From Yersinia intermedia (GTDB lineage: Bacteria; Pseudomonadota; Gammaproteobacteria; Enterobacterales; Enterobacteriaceae), in contig NZ_LR134116.1 in the NCBI RefSeq assembly GCF_900635455.1, forward strand, positions 1,302,001 through 1,366,000: a stretch of DNA of 64,000 bases, read 5' to 3'. The notes under the pieces are model-generated. The model did not search any database. It worked only from the letters and a program-made list of their open reading frames with translations, and was not told the DNA's origin. The position numbers were made by a program, and so were the translations under genes. Below, piece after piece: positions 22,173-33,609 of this stretch (position 1 is the stretch's first letter; the number at the start of each line of letters is the position of its first letter).

Positions 22173-22456
22173 CCTATGCCGTTAAGTTCAGAGAAGAAGC
22201 GCTAAAGGAATGGCACAAACTGGATAAGACGATACAACAGCAATTTGCCAAGAAATTAAAAAAGTGCAGCGATAATCCGCATATTGAAAGCGCTAAACTA
22301 CGTGGTATGAAAAACTGCTACAAAATTAAATTACGATCCTCTGGATTTCGATTAGTGTATGAAATTATCGATGATGTGTTGATCGTTGCTGTGGTTGCAG
22401 TAGGAAAAAGAGATCGTAGCGAGGTGTATAACCTTGCAAGTGACCGATTACGCTAA
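22169..22456 (+). CDS. stbE: RelE/StbE-family mRNA interferase toxin
   Basis: A 95-aa basic protein aligning closely with E. coli Rel[45 protein letters not shown], and [13 protein letters not shown]. The conserved lysines, the arginine of SSGFRLVY and the GKRDRSEVY segment that carries active-site residues are present, so it appears intact. RelE toxins cut mRNA in the ribosomal A site. Coupled to the upstream antitoxin. The nudK frame starts at its stop codon. Confidence 0.88.
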   Translation: MTYAVKFREEALKEWHKLDKTIQQQFAKKLKKCSDNPHIESAKLRGMKNCYKIKLRSSGFRLVYEIIDDVLIVAVVAVGKRDRSEVYNLASDRLR

Positions 22457-22485
22457 TGACTATTAACCAGATTAAAGAAGGGTTT

Positions 22486-23061
22486 ATGTCAGTCAAAATT
22501 GAAAATATTCAGAGTGAATTATTATCCAAGAACTGGTTCCAGCTACACAAATACACTTTTAATTTAATTACCGATAACGGAAAGTCAGTACAACAGGTTC
22601 GCGAAGTGTATGACCGGGGTAACGGCGCAACCATCTTGCTGTATAACCGCCAGAAGGGCACCGTGGTGCTGATTGAGCAATTTCGCATGCCAACCTATGT
22701 GAATGGCAATCCTGGAGGCATGTTGCTGGAAGCCTGTGCCGGTTTACTGGATAACGACTCACCGGAAGAGTGTATCCGCCGTGAAGCGATGGAAGAGACC
22801 GGCTACCAGGTTGATAAGGTGCAGAAGCTGTTTGAAGCTTATATGTCGCCGGGTGGCGTGACTGAAATCGTCTATTTCTTTGCGGCGGAATATCATCCAG
22901 ATCAGAAAATCACTGATGATGTCGGCGTGGAGGATGAGGTGATCGACGTGGTTGAATTGCCGTTCAGCGAAGCCATTACCATGATTGCTGATGGCCGCAT
23001 TAAAGATGGTAAGACGATCATGCTATTGCAATACGCCCAAATTCATAATTGGTTCAAATAA
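22486..23061 (+). CDS. nudK: GDP-mannose pyrophosphatase NudK (Nudix hydrolase)
   Basis: Hydrolyses GDP-mannose to mannose-1-phosphate and GMP in E. coli. The Nudix box is complete: G in AGLLDND, then [22 protein letters not shown] and [12 protein letters not shown] match E. coli NudK. ATG 22486 (191 aa) follows AAGAAGGG; the frame stays open to 22456, overlapping the toxin stop. Confidence 0.92.
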   Translation: MSVKIENIQSELLSKNWFQLHKYTFNLITDNGKSVQQVREVYDRGNGATILLYNRQKGTVVLIEQFRMPTYVNGNPGGMLLEACAGLLDNDSPEECIRREAMEETGYQVDKVQKLFEAYMSPGGVTEIVYFFAAEYHPDQKITDDVGVEDEVIDVVELPFSEAITMIADGRIKDGKTIMLLQYAQIHNWFK

Positions 23062-23236
23062 ATACCTTTCTTACCGATATTGCCGTGTTATTAGCGGCAT
23101 TTATTCCCCCTATTGTTGACCATCCTCTCTGATTGATAAGTAAATTCTTCAATTGAAGCAAAAATGTTATGCAGAGTATGGCCTGCTTCATAGATTGTGA
23201 TAAATCACTCACTATACTGGTTCTGTTATTGGTCAT

Positions 23237-23364
23237 ATATACCCTTCGACCTTGAAGTCGCTGTGGTGTTAGCGACGTTTATTCACCCGAATCACTTACC
23301 TGAGTAAGATTATCGGGATTCGTTTGCTTGCTGCCTGCCTGCGATTTCAAGTTCCTTGGGTATA
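23237..23364. repeat. ERIC-type intergenic repeat
   Basis: Starts ATATACCCTTCGACCTTGAA, contains CACCCGAATCACTTAC and TTATCGGGATT, and ends GCGATTTCAAGTTCCTTGGG. It is a full-length short form without the 70-base insertion. It ends 33 bases before maeB, so it is probably in the maeB promoter or leader. The rest of 23062-23236 has no recognised element. Confidence 0.75.
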
Positions 23365-23396
23365 ACCTTGAATAATAAAAGCAAAGGGAACCTACA

Positions 23397-25676
23397 ATGG
23401 ACGAACAGTTGAAACAGAGTGCGCTTGATTTTCACCAATATCCAACCCCAGGGAAAATTCAGGTGTCGCCAACCAAACCGCTAGCAACCCAACGGGATTT
23501 GGCGCTGGCCTACTCGCCTGGAGTGGCGGCACCGTGTTTGGAAATTGCCGCTGATCCTTTGGCTGCTTACAAATACACGGCTCGCGGTAATTTGGTCGCT
23601 GTGATTTCCAATGGTACTGCGGTGCTGGGGCTGGGTAATATCGGCGCATTGGCCGGTAAACCGGTCATGGAAGGCAAGGGCGTGCTGTTTAAGAAATTTT
23701 CAGGTATTGACGTGTTTGACATTGAAGTGGATGAACTCGATCCAGACAAACTGATTGATATTATCGCGTCTCTGGAACCGACATTCGGTGGCATTAATCT
23801 GGAAGATATCAAAGCGCCGGAATGTTTCTATATTGAGCAGAAATTGCGTGAACGCATGAAGATCCCGGTATTTCACGATGATCAGCATGGCACGGCGATT
23901 ATCTGTACCGCTGCGGTACTCAATGGTCTGCGGGTGGTGAAGAAAGATATCGGTGATGTGAAACTGGTGGTGTCCGGGGCAGGGGCGGCATCGATTGCCT
24001 GTTTAAACCTGCTGGTGGCGCTGGGATTAAAGCATCACAATATTACTGCATGCGATTCCAAAGGTGTGATTTATAAAGGCCGTGAAGCCAATATGGCGCA
24101 AACCAAAGCGGCGTATGCGATTGAAGATAATGGTCAGCGTACACTGGGTGATGCGATGCCAGGTGCGGACATCTTCCTCGGCTGTTCTGGTCCGGGCGTT
24201 TTAACTCAGGACATGGTGAAAACCATGGCACCTAACCCACTGATTTTGGCACTGGCGAACCCGGAACCCGAAATCCTGCCGCCGTTGGCGAAAGCGGTGC
24301 GCCCTGATGCGATTATTTGCACTGGCCGCTCGGATTATCCGAATCAGGTTAACAACGTACTGTGCTTCCCGTTCATCTTCCGTGGCGCGCTGGATGTCGG
24401 GGCCACCACTATTAATGAAGAGATGAAACTGGCTTGTGTCCATGCCATTGCGGATCTGGCGCTGGCTGAACAGAGCGATGTTGTGGCCTCCGCTTATGGT
24501 GAGCAAGATTTGTCCTTTGGCCCTGAGTACATAATTCCTAAACCATTTGACCCACGCCTGATTGTAAAAATTGCACCGGCAGTGGCTAAAGCGGCGATGG
24601 ACTCTGGTGTGGCAACCCGGCCAATCGCAGATTTCAGTGCTTACATCGAAAAGCTGTCTGAATTTGTCTACAAAACTAACCTGTTTATGAAACCTATCTT
24701 CTCGCAGGCGAAGAAAGAGATGAAACGGGTGGTATTGGCGGAAGGGGAAGAAGAGCGGGTGCTGCATGCCACTCAGGAGTTGATCTCGCAGGGGTTGGCT
24801 TATCCTATTCTGATTGGTCGCCCGAGTGTGATTGAGACCCGACTGAAGAAGTTGGGCCTACAAATTACAGCGGGTAAAGACTTTGAAGTGGTTAACAACG
24901 AATCCGATCCGCGTTTTAACGAATACTGGCAAGAGTATTATCAAATCATGAAACGCCGTGGCGTTTCGCAAGAGCAAGCCCGCCGCGCCGTGATTGGTAA
25001 TCCAACGTTGATTGGTTCGATCATGGTGCACCGTGGTGAAGCTGATGCGATGATTTGTGGCACTATCGGTACCTATCATGAACATTACGATGTGGTAGAG
25101 AAAGTGTTCGGTTTCCGTGAAGGTGCTCATGTGGCGGGTGCGATGAATGCACTGTTGCTACCCACCGGTAACACCTTTATTGCAGATACTTATGTCAACG
25201 ATGATCCGACACCTGAGCAGTTGGCTGAGATTACCTTAATGGCTGCTGAAACCGTGCGTCGCTTCGGGATTGAACCGAAAGTGGCACTGTTATCTCATTC
25301 AAGTTTTGGCACCTCAGACTGCCCAGCCGCACGTAAAATGCGCCGCACGTTGGAGTTGGTTAATCAGATGGCGCCAGAGCTGGAAATTGACGGTGAAATG
25401 CACGGTGATGCCGCGCTGGTGGAAAGTATTCGCCATAACCTGATGCCAGACAGCCCATTGAAAGGTGCTGCCAACGTGTTGATTATGCCGAATATGGAAG
25501 CGGCCCGTATCAGTTACAACCTGCTGCGGGTGACATCATCTGAAGGGGTAACGGTTGGGCCAGTGCTGATGGGCGTGGCGAAACCGGTGCATATTTTGAC
25601 GCCAATTGCTTCGGTGCGCCGGATCGTGAATATGGTGGCGTTAGCGGTGGTTGAAGCGCAGACCGAACCTTTATAA
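23397..25676 (+). CDS. maeB: NADP-dependent malic enzyme MaeB
   Basis: Oxidatively decarboxylates malate to pyruvate with NADP, supplying NADPH. The 759-aa protein fuses a malic-enzyme domain (about 1-420; [39 protein letters not shown]) to a phosphotransacetylase-like C-terminal domain (about 430-759; [30 protein letters not shown]). The latter is regulatory in MaeB rather than catalytic. GGGAA precedes ATG 23397. Same length as E. coli MaeB. Confidence 0.96.
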   Translation: MDEQLKQSALDFHQYPTPGKIQVSPTKPLATQRDLALAYSPGVAAPCLEIAADPLAAYKYTARGNLVAVISNGTAVLGLGNIGALAGKPVMEGKGVLFKKFSGIDVFDIEVDELDPDKLIDIIASLEPTFGGINLEDIKAPECFYIEQKLRERMKIPVFHDDQHGTAIICTAAVLNGLRVVKKDIGDVKLVVSGAGAASIACLNLLVALGLKHHNITACDSKGVIYKGREANMAQTKAAYAIEDNGQRTLGDAMPGADIFLGCSGPGVLTQDMVKTMAPNPLILALANPEPEILPPLAKAVRPDAIICTGRSDYPNQVNNVLCFPFIFRGALDVGATTINEEMKLACVHAIADLALAEQSDVVASAYGEQDLSFGPEYIIPKPFDPRLIVKIAPAVAKAAMDSGVATRPIADFSAYIEKLSEFVYKTNLFMKPIFSQAKKEMKRVVLAEGEEERVLHATQELISQGLAYPILIGRPSVIETRLKKLGLQITAGKDFEVVNNESDPRFNEYWQEYYQIMKRRGVSQEQARRAVIGNPTLIGSIMVHRGEADAMICGTIGTYHEHYDVVEKVFGFREGAHVAGAMNALLLPTGNTFIADTYVNDDPTPEQLAEITLMAAETVRRFGIEPKVALLSHSSFGTSDCPAARKMRRTLELVNQMAPELEIDGEMHGDAALVESIRHNLMPDSPLKGAANVLIMPNMEAARISYNLLRVTSSEGVTVGPVLMGVAKPVHILTPIASVRRIVNMVALAVVEAQTEPL

Positions 25677-25739
25677 ATACGCTTTTTCCTTAGCATTGCC
25701 GCGTTGTTAGCGGCAATGCTCACCCGAATTACTTACCTC

Positions 25740-25760
25740 AACCCGCTTCGGCGGGTTTTT
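25740..25760. terminator. Terminator between maeB and yaiI (convergent)
   Basis: AACCCGC-TTCG-GCGGGTT with a T run (25756-25760) on the + strand, 64 bases after maeB and 3 bases before the yaiI stop. It works for maeB, and the stem would act for yaiI too. The segment 25690-25735 partly resembles an ERIC centre. Confidence 0.8.
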
Positions 25761-25762
25761 GC

Positions 25763-26217
25763 TTATAGGCTTCTGGCCGCTTGCTGTAACCACTTATCCA
25801 GTTCGTTGGCAAATTGCTGGCGGTCACGCTGATTTAAAGTGTTAGGCCCACCGGTTTGAATACCGCTGGCGCGCATGGTATCCATAAAGTCACGCATATT
25901 CAGCCGTTCACGGATGGTATCTGGCGTATAGCGCTCACCCCGTGGATTCAGGGCGATACCGCCTTTTTCAATCACCTCTGCCGCCAACGGGATATCTGCG
26001 GTTATCACCAGATCATTTTTCTCCACCCGCTGCACAATTTCGTTATCGGCAACATCAAAACCGGAGGCGACTTGCAGGGTACGGATAAATTTTGATGGCG
26101 GGGTTTTCAATGGCTGATTAGCCACCAGCGTGACCATCATGCCGGTACGATCTGCGGCACGGAATAACACCTCTTTAATCACATTCGGACAGGCGTCCGC
26201 ATCAACCCAAATTTGCA

Positions 26218-26218
<1 letters not shown>
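25763..26218 (-). CDS. yaiI: UPF0178 family protein YaiI
   Basis: A 151-aa soluble protein of the YaiI/YqxD family, with a PIN-like fold and conserved [10 protein letters not shown] at the N-terminus, followed by [11 protein letters not shown] and NPRGE. Biochemical role is not established. The start [11 protein letters not shown] shares a base with the hemF stop (TGATG), showing tight coupling with hemF. Confidence 0.88.
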
Positions 26219-27273
<1,055 letters not shown>

Positions 27274-27382
27274 TCAAATATCATTACTCACTATCACAGT
27301 GGGAAATATCACTTTAATATTGCGTGATATAATATTGCCACGATAATCAGAATATCCATATTACTCAAGGGTGCGAACATCC

Positions 27383-27808
27383 ATGGAAATCCGCGTATTT
27401 CAGCAAGACGATTTTGAAGAAGTGATTCTGCTGTGGGAGCATTGCGACTTGCTGCGGCCTTGGAATGATCCAGAAATGGATATTGAGCGTAAGTTGAATC
27501 ACTCGCCCGAACTGTTTTTAGTGGCGGAAGTGAGCGGTGCCATTGTGGGTTCAATCATGGGCGGTTACGACGGTCACCGTGGCTCGGCTTATTATCTGGG
27601 GGTCCATCCTGATTTCCGTGGTCGTGGCTTTGCCAATGCGCTGATCAGCCGTTTGGAAAAGAAACTCATCGCCCGTGGCTGCCCAAAGCTCAACATTATG
27701 GTGCGCGAAGACAATGATGCAGTGATCGGCATGTATGAAAAACTTGATTATGAAACCCAAGACAGCATCATGCTGGGCAAACGGCTGATTGTCGATCAGG
27801 AGTATTAA
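27383..27808 (+). CDS. ypeA: GNAT-family acetyltransferase YpeA
   Basis: A 141-aa GCN5-like N-acetyltransferase with substrate unknown. The acetyl-CoA loop reads [19 protein letters not shown] (about 65-83) and the fold ends [17 protein letters not shown]. It is nearly identical to E. coli YpeA, whose start MEIRVF fixes ATG 27383; a GTG at 27371 is in frame but less likely. Confidence 0.92.
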   Translation: MEIRVFQQDDFEEVILLWEHCDLLRPWNDPEMDIERKLNHSPELFLVAEVSGAIVGSIMGGYDGHRGSAYYLGVHPDFRGRGFANALISRLEKKLIARGCPKLNIMVREDNDAVIGMYEKLDYETQDSIMLGKRLIVDQEY

Positions 27809-27836
27809 GGTTGGTCTTAACCTTAATATGACAATA

Positions 27837-27877
27837 ACCCTATCCCCAAAAGCTGATAAAGCAGCAGAGGATAGGGT
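27837..27877. terminator. Terminator hairpin between ypeA and the OB-fold gene
   Basis: A 9-bp stem ACCCTATCC / GGATAGGGT between two convergent genes. An additional inverted repeat (ATTAAGGTT / AACCTTAAT, 27804-27827) overlaps the ypeA stop. Confidence 0.5.
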
Positions 27878-27886
27878 AAAGATTAA

Positions 27887-28300
27887 TTACTTAATCTTGG
27901 TAATACTTTTCACATCAACTTCTACCGAATTCCAGTCTTTATCAACTTTCCCTTCGATTTGTATTTTATCTTGTGGCGTGATGGTTTGGCCGTTCCAGCG
28001 TTTGTTATCAATATCAACGGTGATGGTACCGGTGCTGTCGCGGAAAGTATAAGTATCGTGACCTAAACGCTCAACGATATTCCCTTGCAGAGTGACACGA
28101 GTGTCATCACGCATCGTTTTGACTTTGTCTACCGTGGTATTGGTTACACTTGGGCCAGAGAACCCACCCTGAGTTGCTGGCTGTGTCTGTGTTGCTGCCG
28201 GGCCGTCGAAGCCCCCTTGCGCGGTATTGGTCGCACTTTGCGCCAATAACGGCGTGCCGCATAACATAATTAAGGTTGCCGCTAAGGTTAATTTCTTCAT
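27887..28300 (-). CDS. Periplasmic OB-fold stress protein, YgiW/YdeI (BOF) family
   Basis: A 137-aa exported protein. The signal peptide (KKLTLAATLIMLCGTPLLAQSA) is followed by two copies of a short motif, QGGFDGP and QGGFSGP, around residues 28 and 44, then the BOF domain with VTLQGNIVERLGHDTYTFRD, TITVDID and KIQIEGKVDKDW. The family is linked to peroxide and metal stress tolerance and ligand binding. The promoter lies in the 435-base gap to yfeY. Confidence 0.83.
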   Translation of the reverse strand: MKKLTLAATLIMLCGTPLLAQSATNTAQGGFDGPAATQTQPATQGGFSGPSVTNTTVDKVKTMRDDTRVTLQGNIVERLGHDTYTFRDSTGTITVDIDNKRWNGQTITPQDKIQIEGKVDKDWNSVEVDVKSITKIK

Positions 28301-28440
28301 TTTATTGCTCCTTCAATGAATGAATCATTACGTTTGAAAACAAAAACTGCACAAGCCTCTGTGGTACCCAATAGTAGACCAAATTTGCGTTAAGGCGTGC
28401 TGAAGTATTGCAATACCGTGGCCGCAAGTCTATTCGATTA

Positions 28441-28566
28441 GACCCGTCATACTTCAAGCTGCATGTGCGTTGGCTACACTAAATAACCCGAATCACTTAC
28501 GACAGTAAGCTCATCGGGACTCTCTCGCTTGCCGCTTTCCTGCAACTCGAATTATTTAGGGTATAG
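28441..28566. repeat. ERIC-type intergenic repeat, full-length short form
   Basis: About 126 bases, starting ACCCGTCATACTTCAAGCTG and ending CTCGAATTATTTAGGGTATA, with CCCGAATCACTTACGACAGT in the centre. It is the cleanest copy in the window and shows what the 70-base insertion in other copies is added to. Confidence 0.85.
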
Positions 28567-28607
28567 ACCTATTTACTGGTTATAACAATTAAAGCCGGTA
28601 GCGTTAG

Positions 28608-28635
28608 GGCACTTTTTTAACTGTGTGGACTCAAA
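28608..28635 (+). promoter_or_regulatory. Candidate sigma-E promoter of yfeY
   Basis: GGCACTT (28608-28614; consensus GGAACTT) and TCAAA (28631-28635) are separated by 16 bases, the normal sigma-E spacing, about 100 bases before yfeY. E. coli yfeY is a known RpoE target. The match is partial, so this is a prediction only. Confidence 0.35.
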
Positions 28636-28735
28636 CCACTGGTTATCATTTTTAAACTGCGCATGTAGATGCCCTCTGTACCTTGTACAATGCAGAACAG
28701 CTTACCGGATGCGGTGGTTTTATAAGGAGCTTTAG

Positions 28736-29344
28736 ATGAATATTCGCCCACGGTTGTCTGGGGTGAGATTGTTATTACTGGGTGCCCCTTTGTTGTTAGC
28801 CGGGTGCTCAACCATGTCAGGTTTTTCCTGGTCTAGTCTGTCGCCACTCAATTGGTTTGGCAGCAGCAGTATGCAGGTGACTGATCAGGGTGTCGGCGGC
28901 GTTACCGCCACTACTGCGTTGACTGAGAGTGACATCAAAGAAGGGCTAAAAGGCGATTATCGGTTGCGTAGTGGTATGGCGACCAAAGACGGTAAATTGA
29001 TTTCCTTCTATCAGGCGATGAAAGAGGGCCAAATCAAGCTGGTTATCTCTGGGCAGCAGAAAGGCACGGTAGAACGCATTGATGTTATGGATAAGGCTAT
29101 TCCCAGCCAGTGGGGGGTGACGGTTGGCACACCATTTAGCGAGCTATATAAAAAAGCCTTTGGTGTTTGCCGTAAAGGCAGTGGTGATGATAGCGCACAA
29201 ATAGAGTGTGCGGCACCGGACAGCAAGCACGTCAGCTATTTGTTTGATGGCGACTGGCATGGTCCTGAAGGTTTAATGCCATCCGATGATACATTGCAAA
29301 GTTGGAAAGTGAGCAAGATTATCTGGCGAGCTAAAGGCGAGTAA
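28736..29344 (+). CDS. yfeY: RpoE-regulated lipoprotein YfeY
   Basis: A 202-aa envelope lipoprotein with a lipobox LLAGCS at about residue 24. Mature segments WSSLSPLNWFGSS, DYRLRSGM, GTPFSELYKKAFGVC and EGLMPSDDTLQSWKVSKIIW match E. coli YfeY. Precise function is unknown. AAGGAGC precedes ATG 28736. It lies upstream of yfeX, as in Enterobacteriaceae. Confidence 0.88.
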   Translation: MNIRPRLSGVRLLLLGAPLLLAGCSTMSGFSWSSLSPLNWFGSSSMQVTDQGVGGVTATTALTESDIKEGLKGDYRLRSGMATKDGKLISFYQAMKEGQIKLVISGQQKGTVERIDVMDKAIPSQWGVTVGTPFSELYKKAFGVCRKGSGDDSAQIECAAPDSKHVSYLFDGDWHGPEGLMPSDDTLQSWKVSKIIWRAKGE

Positions 29345-29354
29345 CCGCCTCTTC

Positions 29355-29500
29355 TTCCCTGGCGTTACAGCAGTGTTAGCGGCACGCATTACTCGGCCCA
29401 TTGCCTGGGCCTGCTAAGGTGAGGCCGCTGCAAGCCACGTTCAAATCGGCTTCTGGCAGTTTTATCCTTCGTTTGCTGTCTTGCTGTAACGCCAATAATG
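29355..29500. repeat. Candidate second intergenic repeat family, copy B
   Basis: Shares GTGTTAGCGGCACGC-like, CTCGGCCCA and GAGGCCGCTGCAAGCCACGTTCA blocks with 3320-3455 in the same order. Its ends (CTGGCGTTACAGCA / TTGCTGTAACGCC) are inverted repeats, so the unit could fold into a long stem. It fills much of the yfeY-yfeX gap. Confidence 0.45.
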
Positions 29501-29677
29501 TAGGGCGGTATTGTTTATCATTGCTTTGGTTCTCTTTTGTGAATTAGCTAATAATATTCCCACCTGTGGTATCACTTCCTCTGCCTAAATTTATTTTGCG
29601 TTGTCGCAAGGTAATCCTAATCGGTTCCGCTATTATATTCGCCATAATCAACACCGATATTTTGTGAGGAACCAAAC

Positions 29678-30583
29678 ATGACTCAAGTTCAGAGTGGCAT
29701 TCTGCTGGAACATTGTCGTTTTGCCATCTTTATGGAAGCAAAAGTACAGGGCGAGCTAGATGCTATTCGTCAGGGATGCAAGCAATTCTGTCAATCATTG
29801 CAGGAATTACAGCAAGAATTTCCTAACGAGCATTTAGGCGCTGTCATTGCTTTTGGTTCTGATATTTGGCATGACCTATCCGGCGGTAAAGGGGCTAATG
29901 AGTTAAAACCCTTTGTGCCATTAGGCAAAGCGCCAATCGTCGCCCCCGCAACACAACGCGATTTGTTGATTCATATTCAGTCATTGCGTCAGGATATCAA
30001 CTTTACTTTAGCGCAGGCTGCGGTGGCCGCTTTTGGTGATGCGATTACCGTTGAAGAAGAGACACATGGCTTCCGCTGGGTAGAAGAACGTGATCTTACT
30101 GGTTTTATTGATGGCACCGAAAACCCGCAAGGGGATAGCCGCCCGGAAGTGGCGGTGATTGCGGACGGTGAGGAAGATGCCGGTGGCAGCTATGTGCTGG
30201 TACAGCGTTATGAGCACGACCTGAAAAAATGGCAGCGCATTCCTGAACACAAGCAAGAGCAAATTATCGGGCGTACCAAACATGGCAGCGAGGAGTTGCC
30301 GTCGGATCAGCGCCCGGAAACTTCCCATGTCAGCCGCGTCGATTTAAAAGAAAATGGCAAAGGGCTGAAAATTTTGCGCCAAAGCTTGCCTTACGGTACC
30401 GCCAGTGGCAAACACGGGTTGTACTTTATTGCTTATTGCGCGCGCTTACATAATATCGAACAGCAATTATTAAGTATGTTTGGCTCAATAGACGATAAGC
30501 ATGATCTGTTATTAGGTTTCAGTAAGCCGGTGACCGGCAGTTATTACTTCGCCCCGTCGCTGACTCAATTATTATCGCTGTAA
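29678..30583 (+). CDS. yfeX: Dye-decolorizing-type heme peroxidase YfeX
   Basis: A DyP-type peroxidase, cytoplasmic, reported in E. coli to act on porphyrinogens and disputed as a deferrochelatase. The 301-aa protein has the GFIDGTENP catalytic Asp motif (about 143-151), the proximal heme His in ETSHVSRVD (about 215), and [16 protein letters not shown] precedes ATG 29678. Confidence 0.93.
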   Translation: MTQVQSGILLEHCRFAIFMEAKVQGELDAIRQGCKQFCQSLQELQQEFPNEHLGAVIAFGSDIWHDLSGGKGANELKPFVPLGKAPIVAPATQRDLLIHIQSLRQDINFTLAQAAVAAFGDAITVEEETHGFRWVEERDLTGFIDGTENPQGDSRPEVAVIADGEEDAGGSYVLVQRYEHDLKKWQRIPEHKQEQIIGRTKHGSEELPSDQRPETSHVSRVDLKENGKGLKILRQSLPYGTASGKHGLYFIAYCARLHNIEQQLLSMFGSIDDKHDLLLGFSKPVTGSYYFAPSLTQLLSL

Positions 30584-30863
30584 GTACGTAAGGCTGGGCG
30601 TCAGGGGTTTGGCAACCGACAATATTTACCCATAAGTCTTTTCTATCACCCGGTGCAGGTTGGCCGGGTTTTCAATGGGCAAAAGGGAGTGGCTGGCGAC
30701 CAGCGCGGTTGCTGGCTTAGAGCATTTGATACTTGAACATCACTAAACGGTATATAAAAGCATTATAGGTATGCACCTAGTTATAAATACACTGAACATA
30801 TTACAGGCACTGCTCACATTTAATGACATGCCTGTCGGATGAACTCAGTGAATAAGGTGCAGC

Positions 30864-31901
30864 ATGAAACAGACTTCAGTGAAGAGCGCTACGCATAAAG
30901 GATGGCACCGTGTTGCCTTATTAAGCGCGTTAATTTTCGGCAGTGCAACTGCCTCTGCCACTGAGTTACTTAACAGCTCTTATGATGTTTCCCGCGAGTT
31001 ATTCACGGCACTCAATCCAGGCTTCCAGCAACAGTGGGAGCAGCAGAATCCCGGCGACAAGCTGACCATCAAACAATCTCATGCCGGGTCGTCTAAACAG
31101 GCTTTGGCTATCTTACAGGGCTTGAAAGCAGATGTAGTGACCTATAACCAGGTCACCGATGTGCAGATCCTACATGACCGCGGCAATCTGATCCCGGCAG
31201 ACTGGCAGGCGCGTTTACCTAATAACAGCTCACCGTTCTATTCCACCATGGCGTTCCTGGTACGTAAGGGCAATCCAAAGAATATCCACAACTGGGATGA
31301 TTTGGTGCGTGAAGACGTCAAACTGGTGTTCCCGAATCCAAAAACTTCTGGCAATGGCCGTTATACCTATCTGGCAGCCTGGGGCGCTACCCAACAAGCG
31401 AATGGCAAAGATGAGGCCAAAACCCGCGACTGGATGAAGCGTTTTCTGACCAATGTGGTGGTGTTTGATACCGGTGGCCGTGGTGCTACCACCACCTTCG
31501 TCGAACGCGGGTTGGGTGATGTGCTGATCAGTTTTGAATCGGAAGTTAACAATATCCGCAAAGAGTATGGCAGTGATAAATACGAAGTAATTGTCCCGCC
31601 GGTAGATATTCTGGCTGAATTCCCAGTGGCCTGGGTGGATAAGAATGTCGAGAAAAATGGCACTGAGAAAGCGGCTAAAGCTTATCTCAACTATCTCTAC
31701 AGCCCGCCAGCGCAGCAAGTGATCACCAGCTTCAATTATCGGGTTTACGACAAAGCGGCAATGGAAGCAGCTAAGTCCCAATTCCCACAAACCAAACTAT
31801 TCCGTGTTGAAGATCAATTCGGTAGCTGGCCGCAGGTGATGAGCACCCATTTTGTGACTGGCGGTGTGCTGGATAAATTGTTAGCGCAAGGGCATCAGTA
31901 A
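30864..31901 (+). CDS. cysP: Thiosulfate-binding periplasmic protein CysP
   Basis: The periplasmic receptor of the sulfate/thiosulfate ABC importer. The signal peptide ([18 protein letters not shown]) is followed by a type II substrate-binding fold with [24 protein letters not shown] and [19 protein letters not shown]. Length 345 aa. First gene of cysPTWA; its stop overlaps the cysT start (TAATG). The 280-base gap upstream should hold the CysB-dependent promoter, but I cannot identify its sites with confidence. Confidence 0.95.
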   Translation: MKQTSVKSATHKGWHRVALLSALIFGSATASATELLNSSYDVSRELFTALNPGFQQQWEQQNPGDKLTIKQSHAGSSKQALAILQGLKADVVTYNQVTDVQILHDRGNLIPADWQARLPNNSSPFYSTMAFLVRKGNPKNIHNWDDLVREDVKLVFPNPKTSGNGRYTYLAAWGATQQANGKDEAKTRDWMKRFLTNVVVFDTGGRGATTTFVERGLGDVLISFESEVNNIRKEYGSDKYEVIVPPVDILAEFPVAWVDKNVEKNGTEKAAKAYLNYLYSPPAQQVITSFNYRVYDKAAMEAAKSQFPQTKLFRVEDQFGSWPQVMSTHFVTGGVLDKLLAQGHQ

Positions 31902-32734
31902 TGTTGTCGGCATCCAGTAAACGGGTTCTGCCCGGATTTACCCTCAGTCTTGGGAGCAGCCTGCTTTACACCTGCCTGATCTTATTATTACCGCTCAGCG
32001 CGTTAGTCATGCAGGTTGCACAGATGAGTTGGGCCCAGTACTGGGAGGTGATTACTAACCCCCAAGTGGTCGCTGCTTATAAGGTGACCTTACTGGCCGC
32101 AGGCGTTGCCAGCATATTTAATGCGGTTTTTGGCATGTTGATGGCATGGATCTTGACCCGCTATCAGTTCCCTGGCCGCAGTTTGCTGGATGGTTTGATG
32201 GATTTACCGTTCGCCTTACCCACGGCAGTGGCGGGTTTGACACTGGCAACGCTGTTTTCTACTACGGGCTGGTACGGTGCCTGGTTAAACGAACTAGGGA
32301 TTAAAGTTTCCTTTACCTGGTTGGGGATTGCCGTAGCGATGGCATTCACCAGTTTGCCGTTTGTGGTGCGCACCGTACAACCGGTGTTGGAAGAATTGGG
32401 TCCCGAATATGAAGAAGCCGCAGAAACTCTCGGTGCCAGCCGTTGGCAGAGCTTCCGGCTGGTGGTGATGCCAGAACTGGCTCCGGCGTTACTGGCAGGC
32501 ACTGCTTTATCCTTTACCCGCAGTCTGGGGGAGTTTGGCGCAGTTATCTTTATCGCCGGTAACATTGCCTGGAAGACAGAAGTCACCTCGCTGATGATCT
32601 TCATCCGGCTACAAGAATTTGATTACCCGGCTGCCAGTGCCATTGCTTCCGTTATTCTGGCTGTTTCACTGGTATTGCTGTTTGGTATTAACACGTTACA
32701 AAGCCGCTTTGGTCGGCGGATAGGCGGGCACTGA
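31901..32734 (+). CDS. cysT: Sulfate/thiosulfate ABC transporter permease CysT (CysU)
   Basis: An inner-membrane permease with about six helices, forming the channel with CysW. The EAA loop contacting CysA reads EEAAETLGASRWQSFRLVVMPELAPALL. The 277-aa length is normal. The start overlaps cysP and the stop overlaps cysW, so translation is coupled. Confidence 0.95.
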   Translation: MLSASSKRVLPGFTLSLGSSLLYTCLILLLPLSALVMQVAQMSWAQYWEVITNPQVVAAYKVTLLAAGVASIFNAVFGMLMAWILTRYQFPGRSLLDGLMDLPFALPTAVAGLTLATLFSTTGWYGAWLNELGIKVSFTWLGIAVAMAFTSLPFVVRTVQPVLEELGPEYEEAAETLGASRWQSFRLVVMPELAPALLAGTALSFTRSLGEFGAVIFIAGNIAWKTEVTSLMIFIRLQEFDYPAASAIASVILAVSLVLLFGINTLQSRFGRRIGGH

Positions 32735-33609
32735 TGGCTGATATCACTGAATTTAACGGCGTGGCCCGCCCACCCATCAATTGGGGCAAATGGACCCTGA
32801 TCGCCATTGGCGCGGTGTTCTCATTTTTACTGTTAGTGATCCCGATGGCGTGGATCTTTATCACCGCTTTTTCCAAAGGAATTGCGGTGGTTGGGCAAAA
32901 TTTATTAGACCCAGACATGCTGCATGCCATTTGGCTGACTGTGCTGGTGGCACTGATTACGGTGCCGGTGAATTTGGTGTTTGGTGTAGTACTGGCATGG
33001 TTGGTGACGCGGTTTGTATTTCCCGGCCGCCAGTTATTGATGACCCTAATTGATATCCCGTTTGCGGTCTCACCGGTAGTTGCCGGCCTGATGTACCTGC
33101 TGTTTTACGGTTCAAATGGTGTGGTGGGCGGCTGGTTAGATTCTCACGATATTCAATTGATGTTCTCCTGGCCCGGTATGGTGCTGGTCACCATTTTTGT
33201 CACCTGCCCATTTGTGGTGCGTGAACTGGTGCCGGTAATGATGAGTCAGGGCAGCCAGGAAGATGAAGCCGCAGTATTACTTGGGGCATCTGGCTGGCAG
33301 ATGTTCCGTCGGGTGACGTTACCGAACATTCGCTGGGCGTTGTTGTATGGCGTGGTGTTGACCAACGCCCGCGCTATTGGCGAGTTCGGGGCCGTCTCGG
33401 TGGTATCCGGTTCTATTCGTGGCGAAACCTACACCTTGCCACTGCAAGTTGAGTTGTTGCATCAGGATTACAACACCGCAGGGGCATTTACCGCCGCCGC
33501 GTTACTGACCCTGATGGCAATATTGACCCTTTTTCTGAAAAGTGGCCTGCAATGGCGCTTAGCGCGTCAGGTTGTTCGTCTCGAACAGGAGCAAAAGCAT
33601 GAGCATTGA
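32734..33609 (+). CDS. cysW: Sulfate/thiosulfate ABC transporter permease CysW
   Basis: The second permease subunit, 291 aa, with about six membrane segments. The EAA loop is [28 protein letters not shown] and the downstream [17 protein letters not shown] is characteristic. The ATG shares a base with the cysT stop (TGATG); its 3' end overlaps the cysA start by 11 bases. Confidence 0.95.
   Translation: MADITEFNGVARPPINWGKWTLIAIGAVFSFLLLVIPMAWIFITAFSKGIAVVGQNLLDPDMLHAIWLTVLVALITVPVNLVFGVVLAWLVTRFVFPGRQLLMTLIDIPFAVSPVVAGLMYLLFYGSNGVVGGWLDSHDIQLMFSWPGMVLVTIFVTCPFVVRELVPVMMSQGSQEDEAAVLLGASGWQMFRRVTLPNIRWALLYGVVLTNARAIGEFGAVSVVSGSIRGETYTLPLQVELLHQDYNTAGAFTAAALLTLMAILTLFLKSGLQWRLARQVVRLEQEQKHEH

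Noticed and set aside
24201..24767. 188-aa minus-strand open frame
   Set aside because: Antisense shadow of maeB, with low-complexity histidine/arginine composition and no ribosome site.
31230..31790. 186-aa minus-strand open frame
   Set aside because: Antisense shadow of cysP, which is clearly coding on the other strand.
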